DNA of 64,000 nt from Chloroflexota bacterium (GTDB taxonomy: Bacteria > Chloroflexota > UBA6077 > CF-72): assembly GCA_016191465.1 (NCBI GenBank), contig JACPOP010000015.1, forward strand, positions 336,261-400,260. Reading direction: 5' to 3'. How positions within the stretch are numbered: position 1 is the first letter of the stretch; each line of letters begins with the position of its first letter. A program made the translations under genes and the position numbers. The notes below the pieces were generated by a model. It saw only the letters and a list, made by a program, of their open reading frames with translations, had not been told where the DNA came from and did no database searches. This document shows, piece after piece, positions 1-8,921 of the stretch.

Positions 1-2
1 TC

Positions 3-224
<222 letters not shown>

Positions 225-245
225 CCGACACCCGGACGGTGCCAC

Positions 246-1133
246 GTGGACGCGCTCTTCGGCCTGCTTGGCGCCCTGTTCGGCCGTTTCGCGCTGAGCT
301 CGTTCGTCGATATCGGCATCGTGGCGCTGGTCCTCTACTGGCTGCTCACGCTCATCAGCGGCACCTCGGCCGCCACCCTGGTCCGGGGAGTCCTGATCCT
401 GCTTACGCTGGCGTTCGCGCTCAGCAACTGGTTCAACCTGACCATGCTGCAATGGCTGCTCCGCAACTCGCTGCCGGCGTTCCTGGTGGCGATACCGGTG
501 CTCTTCGCCCCGGAGCTGCGGCGCGCGCTCGAGCAGCTCGGCCGTGCCGGGGCCTTGATCCCCCGCGCGCCGGCCGCCATCTCGTCGACCACGCGGGCGG
601 CCGAGGCGATCTCCACCGCGGCCCAGCGCCTCTCGGAGCGCCGCTGGGGCGCACTGATCGTCATCGAGCGCGAGACGGCGCTCGGCGAGTACGCTGCCAG
701 CGGCATTCCGATCGACGGGGTCGTGTCGGTGGACCTGCTGCTGAACATCTTCTATCCCAACTCGCCCCTGCACGACGGCGCCGTGATCGTGCGCGGCGAC
801 CGCATCGTCGCGGCTGGCGCGGTGCTGCCGCTGGCGCAGTCTGAGCACGTGGAACAGATGGGGACGCGCCACCGCGCCGCGATCGGCATCTCCGAGCGCT
901 CCGATGCCATCGCCGTCGTCGTCTCGGAAGAGACGGGGATCATCTCTATCGGGAACGCGGGACGAATGGTGCGGAACCTGGGCCAGGGCCGCCTGCTGAA
1001 GGTGCTCTCGATCCTGGAGAAGGTCCGTACCACGGGTGGCGCAGCCACCTGGCGCACCCGCCTGAGCGCACTCGCTCGCAGTGACGTCGACGAGATCCGA
1101 CTGGAGGACGAGGATCGCCGCGCCTCGGCGTAG
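246..1133 (+). CDS. cdaA: membrane diadenylate cyclase CdaA (c-di-AMP synthase)
   Basis: CdaA condenses two ATP into the second messenger c-di-AMP, which controls potassium and osmolyte balance. The 295-residue protein starts with GTG. It has about three hydrophobic helices in residues 1-85, then a DAC domain. The two catalytic motifs are present: DGA at residues 177-179 and RHR at 208-210. Length and layout match CdaA rather than DisA, which lacks the N-terminal helices. The gene for its usual regulator, a YbbR protein, follows 24 nt downstream, as in many Firmicutes and Chloroflexota. The usual third member, glmM, is not next to it; der follows instead. Confidence 0.95.
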   Translation: MDALFGLLGALFGRFALSSFVDIGIVALVLYWLLTLISGTSAATLVRGVLILLTLAFALSNWFNLTMLQWLLRNSLPAFLVAIPVLFAPELRRALEQLGRAGALIPRAPAAISSTTRAAEAISTAAQRLSERRWGALIVIERETALGEYAASGIPIDGVVSVDLLLNIFYPNSPLHDGAVIVRGDRIVAAGAVLPLAQSEHVEQMGTRHRAAIGISERSDAIAVVVSEETGIISIGNAGRMVRNLGQGRLLKVLSILEKVRTTGGAATWRTRLSALARSDVDEIRLEDEDRRASA

Positions 1134-1157
1134 CGACCCTTACGTCGCGCCACCTCC

Positions 1158-2405
1158 ATGCGGTTGCCGTTTGGACTCGACCCCGGCCGGGCGGCATTCT
1201 CGCTCGTCCTCGCCGTGCTGCTGTACGTCTTCGCACTGAATGAGACAAACCCGGAAACGACCCGGACGACCGATTTCACGGTGCCGGTAGAGGTCGTGAA
1301 CGTCCCGGCCGGGCTGCTTCTGGCCGACCGTCCGCCAGCCGTCCAGCTCCGCGTTCGCGCTCCGCAGGACGTCTTCAGCCGCCTGCGCCCAGAGTCCTTT
1401 GGCGCGCAGGTAGACGCTGGCGGTACCCAGGCGGGGACCCAGGAGCTGGATGTGGCCATTCGCTCGACAAGCCCCGAAGTCCGCGACGCCACCGCGCTGC
1501 CCAGCCGGGTGCGGCTGCGCCTCGACGCGGTCCAGGAGCGCTCGCTGCCGGTTCGGGTGAGCACCGTTGGCCAGGTGCCGTCCGGGTACCAGGTGGGAAC
1601 CGCCCGCGCGGACCCCGCGCGCATCACTGTGAGTGGTGCGGAGAGTGTGACCCGGACGGCTGTGGAAGCGGTGGTCGAGGTGAACCTGGACCGCGTGACG
1701 GTCACGGTGAACGGCGTCTTTACGCCGCGAGTGGTGGACGGCCGCGGCAACGAGGTCCGGGAAGTGACGGTCAGACCATCTGCCGTCAACGTGGAAATCC
1801 CGATCACCCAGCAGGCGCAGTTCAAGGAGGTGGGTGTACGGCCGCGGATTGTGGGCAGCCCCGCCCCGGGCTACTTGCTGGAACCGGTGGAGGTGGAGCC
1901 CCCAACCACCACCCTGTTTGGCGAGCCCGCCGCTCTGGAAGGCGCGAACTTCGTGGAGACCGTGCCCGCGGACGTCACCGGGCTCACGGGTACGGTGGTC
2001 CGTCGGCTGGCCCTGGTGGCGCCGCCGAACACCCTGCTGCTGCAACAGGGCCAGACCGTGGACGTGACGATCCGCGTCTCCCCACTCACCATTTCCCAGA
2101 CGCTGCGCGTGATCCCGACGATCGTGAACTTGCCGCCGTCGGTGGTCCTGGCTCGGCCACCGGACCCGGTGAGCATCACGCTGGTCGGCCCGGCGCCAAC
2201 GCTTGCCAACCTCACGGCTCGCGACCTCCGCGTGGTGCTCGACGCGACCGGGAAGACGACCGCCGGTCGCGTCGAGATCGACGCGCGGGTGCAGAACATG
2301 CCGCCGGGAATGACACTGGAGAACATGGACCCGATCCGGGTGCCGATCGATCTGCGCGAGGTGGCGACGCCCTCGCCGTTGGCTTCGGCAACGCCTGCCC
2401 CCTGA
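1158..2405 (+). CDS. YbbR-domain protein, likely CdaA regulator (CdaR-like)
   Basis: A 415-residue membrane-anchored extracellular protein. One N-terminal helix (about residues 10-27) is followed by several tandem beta-rich YbbR-type repeats. Each repeat has the typical pattern of a hydrophobic strand, a P-x-x-V-x-V segment and a short Asp/Asn turn, for example near residues 35-60, 125-160, 215-245 and 300-330. In Firmicutes CdaR binds and modulates CdaA. That role is inferred here from family and from the gene lying directly after cdaA. The C-terminus is a short Pro/Ser/Ala tail. A GC-rich stretch of 55 nt without a convincing terminator leads on to der. Confidence 0.88.
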   Translation: MRLPFGLDPGRAAFSLVLAVLLYVFALNETNPETTRTTDFTVPVEVVNVPAGLLLADRPPAVQLRVRAPQDVFSRLRPESFGAQVDAGGTQAGTQELDVAIRSTSPEVRDATALPSRVRLRLDAVQERSLPVRVSTVGQVPSGYQVGTARADPARITVSGAESVTRTAVEAVVEVNLDRVTVTVNGVFTPRVVDGRGNEVREVTVRPSAVNVEIPITQQAQFKEVGVRPRIVGSPAPGYLLEPVEVEPPTTTLFGEPAALEGANFVETVPADVTGLTGTVVRRLALVAPPNTLLLQQGQTVDVTIRVSPLTISQTLRVIPTIVNLPPSVVLARPPDPVSITLVGPAPTLANLTARDLRVVLDATGKTTAGRVEIDARVQNMPPGMTLENMDPIRVPIDLREVATPSPLASATPAP

Positions 2406-2505
2406 CGGCGCGGCGCTGCCGGGGCCGGCGTTTTCCCGGCTGGTTGGAGCGCTCGGTGAATTGGTCCCTCGGGCGGCACCGCCTGTTGGGTACCCTCTTC
2501 GGCGT

Positions 2506-3828
2506 ATGCCGATCGTCGCCCTCGTGGGACGCCCTAACGTGGGCAAGTCCACGCTCTTCAACCGCTTGATTGGCGAGCACCGCGCCGTGGTTCACGACGT
2601 TCCGGGTACGACACGGGACCGTCAGTACGGGCAGTGCGAGTGGCGGGCGCGGGAGTTCACCGTGGTCGACACCGGCGGGATCGGCCTGGACACCGGCGAA
2701 GGCCTGTTGGCCGACGTGCGGATGCAGGCCCAGGAGGCGATCAGCGAAGCCGACGTCATCGTCTTCGTGCTGGATGCCGCGAGTGGCATCACGGCATCGG
2801 ACGAAGACGTTGCGGACCTGCTGCGGCGCACGGACAAACCGACGCTAGTAGCCGCCAACAAGGCCGAGAATCAGCGCCGCCAGATGGACGCCACTGAGTT
2901 CTACGCGCTGGGCATGGGTGAGCCGATCACCGTATCTGCCCTCCACGGCGAAGGCACCGGCGACCTGCTGGACGCCATCGTGGAGTGGTTTCCGAAGACG
3001 CGGGAGGCCGAGGATGACAACGTGGCGGTCTCGATCGCCATTGTCGGTCGGCCCAATGTGGGCAAGTCCAGCTTGCTCAACGCGCTGGTCGGTTCAGAAC
3101 GCAGCATCGTGCGGGACGAGGCAGGCACCACGCGCGACGCCATCGACACGGTCATTCGCTACCACGAGCAGTCGATCCGCTTGATCGACACCGCGGGCAT
3201 TCGGCGTCGGGGGCGGGTGGCGCCGGGTGTGGAGAAATTCAGCGTGCTGCGCGCCGTCCGGGCCATGGAGCGTGCGGACGTAGCGGTGCTGGTCATCGAT
3301 GGCGCTGAAGGAGTGCTGGCCCAGGACACGCACGTGGCGAGCTTCGCCGACGAAGCTGCCAAGGGCATGGTGGTGGCCGTGAATAAGTGGGACCTGGTGG
3401 AGAAGGAGCCGCACATTCAGGAGGAGTACACCGCGCACGTGCGCGCATCGCTCAAGTTCGCCGGTTGGGCGCCGATCGTGTTCATATCGGCTCTCACCCG
3501 GCAGCGGATCAACAAGATCATCGAGCTCGGGCTGGAGGTGAAGGCGGAACGCACCAAGCGGGTGCCAACCTCGAAGCTGAACGAGGTGATCCGCGGCGCG
3601 GTGCAGGCCCACCCGCTCAACGATCGCGGCAAGTCGCTGAAGATTTACTACACCGCTCAGACCGGGCACGAGCCGCCGCGGTTCACCTGCTTCTGCAACG
3701 ACCCGAAGCTGGTCCACTTCTCGTACGTGCGGTACCTCGAGAACAACCTGCGCGAGGCCTTCCAGTTCAAGGGCACGCCGATCCGAATCGAGTTCCGCGG
3801 CCGGGATGGCGCTCCCGCCGCGAATTGA
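2506..3828 (+). CDS. der: ribosome-assembly GTPase Der (EngA)
   Basis: Der is a double GTPase needed for maturation of the 50S subunit. The 440-residue protein has two tandem G domains and a C-terminal KH-like domain. G1 of the first domain is GRPNVGKST at residues 8-16. A second GRPNVGKSS follows near residue 181. Both domains have PGTTRD or AGTTRD switch segments, DTGG and DTAG G3 motifs, and NKAE and NKWD G4 motifs. I chose the ATG at 2506 because MPIVALVGRPNVG is the usual N-terminus. The reading frame stays open upstream to a TTG at 2461, but those 15 extra residues look non-native. It ends 23 nt before a convergent gene. Confidence 0.95.
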   Translation: MPIVALVGRPNVGKSTLFNRLIGEHRAVVHDVPGTTRDRQYGQCEWRAREFTVVDTGGIGLDTGEGLLADVRMQAQEAISEADVIVFVLDAASGITASDEDVADLLRRTDKPTLVAANKAENQRRQMDATEFYALGMGEPITVSALHGEGTGDLLDAIVEWFPKTREAEDDNVAVSIAIVGRPNVGKSSLLNALVGSERSIVRDEAGTTRDAIDTVIRYHEQSIRLIDTAGIRRRGRVAPGVEKFSVLRAVRAMERADVAVLVIDGAEGVLAQDTHVASFADEAAKGMVVAVNKWDLVEKEPHIQEEYTAHVRASLKFAGWAPIVFISALTRQRINKIIELGLEVKAERTKRVPTSKLNEVIRGAVQAHPLNDRGKSLKIYYTAQTGHEPPRFTCFCNDPKLVHFSYVRYLENNLREAFQFKGTPIRIEFRGRDGAPAAN

Positions 3829-3851
3829 TTCGTTCGCTCCCCGGGCGCCGG

Positions 3852-5585
3852 TCAATTCCAGGAGGTGCGCTCGCCGCTCGGACGGACACGTTCGAAGTCG
3901 ACGCGGTGGCGGCCGCTGGGAATCACGACCACGAGGTGGCGCTCTTCGCCGACCTCTGTCAGGGACGCCGGGAGCGCGTCGGCGCCGTCCAGGGTGGCTC
4001 GTACCGGACCGCTCCACGCGGCGGGGAGCGGGAGCTCCACGCTCACCGCATCCGGGCTGTTGGTGGCGATCTCCACCGAGATGCTGGCCATCGTTGGCGA
4101 GAACCGGTACGCCGCGGAGATACCCGAGGCAGGCTCGTACACCCGGATCCAGCCGGCGGTGAGGCCGAGTCTCGGCGTGATACGCAGGGTGCCCCGGCGC
4201 AGGTCCACGCCGAACAGGCCGGCGATCACAGCCTCGCCGACGGCTCCGGCCGCGCCCGCGTAGCCGTCGTCCTGGCTGGTCCGGGCAAGCCAGGGACTCT
4301 GCCACTCGTACACCTTGCCCGGGTTTTGCGCCCAGTCCAGGGCGATCTGCTCCAGGTGCTGCCGCGCCAGCGCCGAGTAGCCGGCGCGAAACTCACCGCT
4401 CACCTGCCGGCCGCCCCACCAGTCCCAGAGCGCGCCATTCTGATACACGCGCGGCCCCATCTGCGTCTCCTGCCAGCCCAGGTACGGCGGATCGACCGTC
4501 AGTCCGGGCTTCGGGGCACCCGCGTTCAGGCGCGCCCGCTCCAGCGCTGAGAGGACGCGCGAGGTACGTTCCGCGGGCGCCAGTCCGTAGTAGACGGCCG
4601 CGGCATTGCCGATGGCGACGACTGTGCCTTCGTCAAAGTCGTGCTGGATCTGGTCTGGCTGGAGGTGCACATGGATGCGGTAGAAGCCGCGGTCGGCGGC
4701 GTCCTGCCACAGCCAGCGCTCCGTCGCATCGCGCAGGGCCTGGGCGCGCTGCTGCCACGCGGCCTGTCCTTCCGCGTCGCCCACTGCCTCGTGGAAGCGC
4801 GCCAGGGCGCCGAAGGCGGCGTATGCAATCGCTTGATCGTAGATCGAGGCCGTGCGCTGGTCGCCCGGCTCCAGGTCCGTGGGAGTCCGCGACGGCTCCC
4901 ACTTCACGTCGCCCCAGTCGGTGGTGTGGCCGCGCCAGATCAGCCCGGTGTCCGCGTCCAGGCGCTGCTCGAGGAGCCAGCCCGCGGCGTCGTCCAGGCG
5001 GCGCAGGACCGAGCGCCCGCGGATGTCGCGGCGGAGCCAGGTGGCTCCGGCGGTGCTTGTGCTTGCGTCGAACGCCGTCTCGGCAGCCAGGATGAGGCTG
5101 GTTTCCTCGTCGGCCACCACGGTGGCCTTGTCCACCGTGCGATCCGGAGCGATGGTCGCGGAGATGGCGCCATCGGCGTATTGCAGGCGCAGCCATTCCT
5201 CGACCGCGCTGACCAGATCCTTCGATCCCGGCAGGTAGCGCGCGGCCGGCACGATCGTCGCGGTATCTCGGGCATAGAGGTAAAAGGGTGTCCAGCCGGG
5301 GAGCCTCGTGTACTCATAGCTCGGCCCGGGGTAGAAGCCCTCGACGCTCTGGCCGTCGACGCCGGGAAAGCGGACGCGCACCTGTTCGAGCGTGGCTCGC
5401 GTCGTCGGCCAGATCCGGTCCAGGGACGGGGCGCCTTCGACGTTCCACGCGGTCGTCTTTGCGGAAAGGTCGAGCGGATCCGTCCCCAGAGGGGGTGCCG
5501 CCGTCTGCGCAGAAGCAGCGTCCGCCGGCGGTACAGCGAGCATGAGCGCGACGAGCAGCGTGGCCGCCCGCCGGGCGAAGGACAC
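3852..5585 (-). CDS. secreted protein resembling (alpha/alpha)6-barrel glycoside hydrolases
   Basis: A 577-residue exported protein. The GTG start at 5585 gives a clean signal peptide (SFARR, then a hydrophobic stretch, then ADAASAQ). The mature part is rich in long amphipathic helices with conserved aromatic and acidic patches, such as GLIWRGHTTDWGDVKWE, the NGALWDWWGGRQ segment, and YEWQSPWL near the end. A C-terminal beta-sandwich-like tail follows. This pattern resembles six-hairpin glycosidases (amylo-1,6-glucosidase, GH63 and trehalase-type folds). I cannot place it in one family or name the catalytic acids. The start lies 8 nt after the plsY stop, so the two genes are probably co-transcribed. 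Confidence 0.6.
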   Translation of the reverse strand: MSFARRAATLLVALMLAVPPADAASAQTAAPPLGTDPLDLSAKTTAWNVEGAPSLDRIWPTTRATLEQVRVRFPGVDGQSVEGFYPGPSYEYTRLPGWTPFYLYARDTATIVPAARYLPGSKDLVSAVEEWLRLQYADGAISATIAPDRTVDKATVVADEETSLILAAETAFDASTSTAGATWLRRDIRGRSVLRRLDDAAGWLLEQRLDADTGLIWRGHTTDWGDVKWEPSRTPTDLEPGDQRTASIYDQAIAYAAFGALARFHEAVGDAEGQAAWQQRAQALRDATERWLWQDAADRGFYRIHVHLQPDQIQHDFDEGTVVAIGNAAAVYYGLAPAERTSRVLSALERARLNAGAPKPGLTVDPPYLGWQETQMGPRVYQNGALWDWWGGRQVSGEFRAGYSALARQHLEQIALDWAQNPGKVYEWQSPWLARTSQDDGYAGAAGAVGEAVIAGLFGVDLRRGTLRITPRLGLTAGWIRVYEPASGISAAYRFSPTMASISVEIATNSPDAVSVELPLPAAWSGPVRATLDGADALPASLTEVGEERHLVVVIPSGRHRVDFERVRPSGERTSWN

Positions 5586-5593
5586 CGCCCCGT

Positions 5594-6223
5594 TCAGGCC
5601 AGCTTGACCGTTTCTCCCAGCTTGCGCTCGGTCCCGGAGAGCAGCCGCCGGATGTTGTCGCGATGCGCCACGTCGATGAACCCGGCGATCAGGATGCCCC
5701 ACACCGCCCACGCAGGCTCCCGCGTGACGATGGCATAGCCCACCATGAGCAGGCCGCCCAGCGACGATGCCACCACGCTGCCCAACGAGACATACCGAGT
5801 GAGTGCCACGAGGGCGATGCCGATCACCGCGGTCATGAGCATCAGCTGGGGCGCAACCACGGTGGTGGCGCCGAACCCGGTCACGACGCCGCGGCCGCCC
5901 TTGAACCCGATCCACGGGGAGAAGGTGTGGCCCAGCACGGCCGCCGCACCGGCGATCAGGTCCAGCCAGGGCTCGCCCGGATATGCCCCAGCGATGAGCA
6001 TCGCGGCGCCGGTCGCGAAGACGCCTTTGAGGAAATCTCCCCCGAACGCGATCGCCGCCGCGCCTGGGCCGAGCGTGCGCAGCACATTGGTGGCGCCTGT
6101 TCGGCCGCTGCCATGCGCTGTCAGGTCCACGTTGCGGTACAGCCGCGCGACGATCATGCCTGAGGGGATCGACCCCAGGAGGTAGCCCGCGAGCGCCGCC
6201 AGGATGGCCGAGGTGATCGTCAT
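5594..6223 (-). CDS. plsY: glycerol-3-phosphate acyltransferase PlsY
   Basis: PlsY transfers the acyl group from acyl-phosphate to glycerol-3-phosphate, the first step of phospholipid synthesis in most bacteria. The 209-residue integral membrane protein has about five hydrophobic helices. The three family motifs are visible: GSIPSG near residue 17, GSGRTGATNVLR near 38, and HTFSPWIGFKGGRGV near 100. A second ATG four codons upstream (6235) is possible; MTITSAIL is the more usual beginning. gpsA, whose product makes the G3P substrate, starts divergently about 130 nt away, so the two phospholipid genes flank one short promoter region. Confidence 0.93.
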   Translation of the reverse strand: MTITSAILAALAGYLLGSIPSGMIVARLYRNVDLTAHGSGRTGATNVLRTLGPGAAAIAFGGDFLKGVFATGAAMLIAGAYPGEPWLDLIAGAAAVLGHTFSPWIGFKGGRGVVTGFGATTVVAPQLMLMTAVIGIALVALTRYVSLGSVVASSLGGLLMVGYAIVTREPAWAVWGILIAGFIDVAHRDNIRRLLSGTERKLGETVKLA

Positions 6224-6356
6224 GGTCCCCTCCACGGATTATAGGCTCGGCCAGAGTGTGGGCCGGCGGTCAGGGCGGAGCGGACCCAGATCCGCGGATC
6301 CCTGCGCCACAGGCCCGCGGGGCGGTAGCGTTCAGACTGTGCGGCGCGCGGGCAAG

Positions 6357-7355
6357 ATGGTGGTCGCGGTGGTCAACGCCGGAGGATGGGGCACGGCCCT
6401 GGCCGTGCTGCTCGCTCACAACGGCCACGAGGTCCGCCTGTGGGCGCGCCGTGCGGAGCAGGCCGCGAACATCGCGCAGGCTCGGGAGAACCAGGCGTAC
6501 CTGCCGGGTGTGGCGCTTCCCCCGTCCGTCACGGTGAGCAGCGACCTGCGGGACGCCCTTTCCGGCGCGGACGCGGTGCTGTTCGCGCCCATCTCACGCG
6601 CGGTGCGCGAGACCGCGCGCGCCGCCGCGGCCTCCATCCAGCCCGGCCAGTGGGTGGCGCACGTCGCCAAGGGTCTCGAGGTGCCGGGGCTGCTGCGTTT
6701 GTCGGAGGTCGTGGAGCAGGAGCTTGGCACCGCCTTCCGCGGGCGCGTTGCGGCCATCTCAGGGCCCACTCACGCCGAGGAAGTTGGGCGGGGCCTTCCC
6801 ACGGCGGCTGTCGTAGCGTGCGAGGACTCGCGGGTCGCCGCGGGTTTCCAGGCGATGCTGCACGGCCCCACATTTCGCGTCTATACCTCGCCCGACGTGG
6901 TCGGAGTGGAGTTGTGCGGGGCGATGAAGAACGTCATCGCGATCGCCGTCGGTGCCTCGGACGGTCTGGGGTACGGCGACAATGCCCGCGCGGCGTTGAT
7001 TACCCGCGCGCTTGCCGAGATTGGCCGTCTCGCCGCGGCGGTGGGGGCGGACGCGCGCACGGTTTCGGGGCTGGCCGGATTGGGCGACGTGGTGGCCACG
7101 TGCACCAGCGGCCACAGCCGCAACCGCTGGGCGGGCGAGCAGATCGGGCGGGGACGCTCCGTGGAGGCGGTGCTCGCGAGCACGCCGAAGGTGGTCGAAG
7201 GCATTCCCGCTGCCCGCGCCGCCGTGGAGCTGGAGGCGCGCTGGGGCGTGGAGCTCCCGATCTGCCGTCAGGTCTTTCGCGTCGTCCACGAAGGCGCCCC
7301 GGTGCGGGACGCAATTGCCAGCCTCATGGGCCGTGAGCCTACCGCCGAGACGTGA
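6357..7355 (+). CDS. gpsA: NAD(P)+ glycerol-3-phosphate dehydrogenase
   Basis: GpsA reduces dihydroxyacetone phosphate to sn-glycerol-3-phosphate for phospholipids. The 332-residue protein has a Rossmann domain followed by an all-alpha C-domain. Family landmarks include HVAKGLE, ISGPTHAEE, VELCGAMKNVIAIAVG with the catalytic Lys, GLAGLGDVVATCTS, and SRNRWAGEQIG. The ATG at 6357 was chosen because MVVAVVNAGGWGTALA is the usual N-terminus; the frame is open for 51 codons before it without family likeness. One oddity is that the nucleotide loop reads N7-A-G-G-W-G where the family norm is G-x-G-x-W-G, so the first Gly is Asn. The 3' end overlaps the convergent neighbour by 17 nt. Confidence 0.93.
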   Translation: MVVAVVNAGGWGTALAVLLAHNGHEVRLWARRAEQAANIAQARENQAYLPGVALPPSVTVSSDLRDALSGADAVLFAPISRAVRETARAAAASIQPGQWVAHVAKGLEVPGLLRLSEVVEQELGTAFRGRVAAISGPTHAEEVGRGLPTAAVVACEDSRVAAGFQAMLHGPTFRVYTSPDVVGVELCGAMKNVIAIAVGASDGLGYGDNARAALITRALAEIGRLAAAVGADARTVSGLAGLGDVVATCTSGHSRNRWAGEQIGRGRSVEAVLASTPKVVEGIPAARAAVELEARWGVELPICRQVFRVVHEGAPVRDAIASLMGREPTAET

Positions 7356-8295
7356 GGCTCCCGATCGACGCGGCGGCGCGCTTCGCCAGCCGCAAGCCGT
7401 CTTCGCGCGCCTGCCGAACCACGTCGGCCGGCGGCTTGCGGCCGTGCTCGAAGTAGAAGCGCGCCATCTCACCCACCACGTAGGTGCCCGAGAAGGCCAC
7501 CACCACCTTCGGGACGAAGCTGACGAAGGCCGGGAGCATCCCCACGAGCGTGCGGGCAGCGGTGCGCCACAGGAACGCGCTGCCAACCACCGGGGCAACC
7601 TCGGCCAGCAGCTCACGCCCGAGAGACAGGTCGCGTCCATACAGGCCCGCTAGCTTGAAGACCAGGAGGACCTGGTTCTTCGTCAGCACGAAGGTATCGG
7701 CTGCTCCGCCGACCAGTCCTCCTACCACCGGGATCACCGACGGGATCCCTGAGATCGCCGCGAACTGGGCATTCGCGCGGGACGAGTCTTGGATCAGATT
7801 CTGCGCGATCGCCAGTCGGAGCGCCGGGCGGCGGCGCCCCAGGGGTAGAAGCGTACCGGGCGAGACTCGCAGCATGGCAGAGAGGAGCCGCTCACGGGCG
7901 GCCGACTCGTCCGCGGGCAGTTCGACGATGCGCTCATCGGAGACGCCCACGACGACCACCCCGCGTCCCTCGCCCTCAAGGACCACGAGGAGCGTGGTCG
8001 CCCCGACGCTGAGCTCGGTGAGCGCCCGGCGCGCCGCCGCGGAGAGCGGGCCGGTGATGACGGCCACCACCAGCCCCTCGGTGTCCCGTGGGTTCCACGA
8101 GACAGATTCCCAGGCGTCGAGCGGCGCCCACTCCACGTCCGTGAGGTGCTCGTCCACGAGCCGGCCCATGCGCCGGGCGCTTTCAGCATCGGAGCCCAGG
8201 AAGGCGATGCGGGCGACGCCGTCGAACTCCGCGCGGATCTGGGCGAGGTCTAGCTCGCGAGTCAGGCGCCAGAACTGGCCGAGGTTGGCTATCAC
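7339..8295 (-). CDS. DUF697-like membrane-associated protein
   Basis: A protein of about 318 residues. The first ~145 residues look like a small alpha/beta domain with a P-loop-like fold, but I see no Walker motif. The C-terminal half carries hydrophobic helices with IPVVGGLVGGAADTFVLTKN, LAGLYGRDLSLGRELL and a GTYVVGEMARFYFEHGRK tail. This resembles the DUF697 domain attached to some YcjF- and Era-like proteins. The molecular role is unknown. The reading frame is open far upstream, but that part is low-complexity shadow sequence. The GTG at 8295 opens the plausible protein. It converges with gpsA and overlaps it by 17 nt. Confidence 0.65.
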   Translation of the reverse strand: MIANLGQFWRLTRELDLAQIRAEFDGVARIAFLGSDAESARRMGRLVDEHLTDVEWAPLDAWESVSWNPRDTEGLVVAVITGPLSAAARRALTELSVGATTLLVVLEGEGRGVVVVGVSDERIVELPADESAARERLLSAMLRVSPGTLLPLGRRRPALRLAIAQNLIQDSSRANAQFAAISGIPSVIPVVGGLVGGAADTFVLTKNQVLLVFKLAGLYGRDLSLGRELLAEVAPVVGSAFLWRTAARTLVGMLPAFVSFVPKVVVAFSGTYVVGEMARFYFEHGRKPPADVVRQAREDGLRLAKRAAASIGSLTSRR

Positions 8296-8550
8296 GAAAG
8301 ACCAGTGTAGGGCGGACCCGCGATCAGGCGTGGGCAGTGGCTGGTTTGGCACGCTGTGCGGCATTCCCGGGGTACCCACTCCCTGGCCCACTTCCATGCC
8401 CCTGCGGCCGGACGGAATGGTGTCGTTTGTGCCAACTGTCCCACGAGGGCTCGCCGCCCGTGGGGAGCTCAGTGGCAGCGTCCGCCAGGGTGACGCAACC
8501 CGTGCGCCCCCGAGCTGGACGTGCAGCGCGTAGACTGCGGGGCCGTCGTT

Positions 8551-8898
8551 ATGAGCCAATTCCTGCTGCGCCTCCTCGCGAACGCACTGGCCGTGCTGGT
8601 GGCCAGCACGCTCTTCCCGAAGCTGATCTCGGTCGAGCGGCCTGAGGCGGCGGTGCTGTTTGCGCTGGTGCTCGGAGTGCTGAATGCGTTCCTGCGACCG
8701 GTCCTGCTGCTCCTGTCGTTTCCGCTCACCATCCTGACGCTCGGCCTCTTCACGCTGGTCGTGAACGCCATCATCTTCTGGCTGGCGGGCCTGCTGGCCG
8801 GCGGCATGGGCGTCAACGTGAACGGTTTCGGCGCCGCGTTCCTCGGTGCCCTGGTGGTGAGCGTCGTCAGTTTCTTCTCGTCGCGGCTTTTCAAGTAG
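8551..8898 (+). CDS. small four-helix membrane protein (phage-holin family 4 / DUF360 type)
   Basis: A 115-residue protein made almost entirely of four hydrophobic helices. The family hallmarks are a conserved NAFLRPVL turn after helix two and a VNAIIFWLAG helix three. Pfam names this family after a mycobacterial phage holin, but chromosomal copies are widespread and have no known lytic role. I see no lysin or other phage gene nearby. I chose the ATG at 8551 because the ten in-frame codons before it are not hydrophobic and break the family pattern. yvcK starts 23 nt downstream, suggesting one transcript. Confidence 0.85.
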   Translation: MSQFLLRLLANALAVLVASTLFPKLISVERPEAAVLFALVLGVLNAFLRPVLLLLSFPLTILTLGLFTLVVNAIIFWLAGLLAGGMGVNVNGFGAAFLGALVVSVVSFFSSRLFK

Positions 8899-8921
8899 CA
8901 AGCAACATCCAGGCCACAGCC

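Noticed and set aside
2406-2460. Rho-independent terminator between ybbR and der.
   Set aside because: GCCGG/CCGGC next to a TTTT leaves a loop of only two bases, too short for a stable hairpin.
8551-8898. Holin-family protein as evidence of a prophage.
   Set aside because: There is no lysin, structural, integrase or terminase gene nearby. The family is common in chromosomes.
8296-8901. The upstream extension of the DUF697-like frame, together with long minus-strand frames such as 1140-2561 and 13469-14314.
   Set aside because: They are Arg/Gln/Glu-rich low-complexity translations antisense to well-supported genes, as expected from high-GC DNA.
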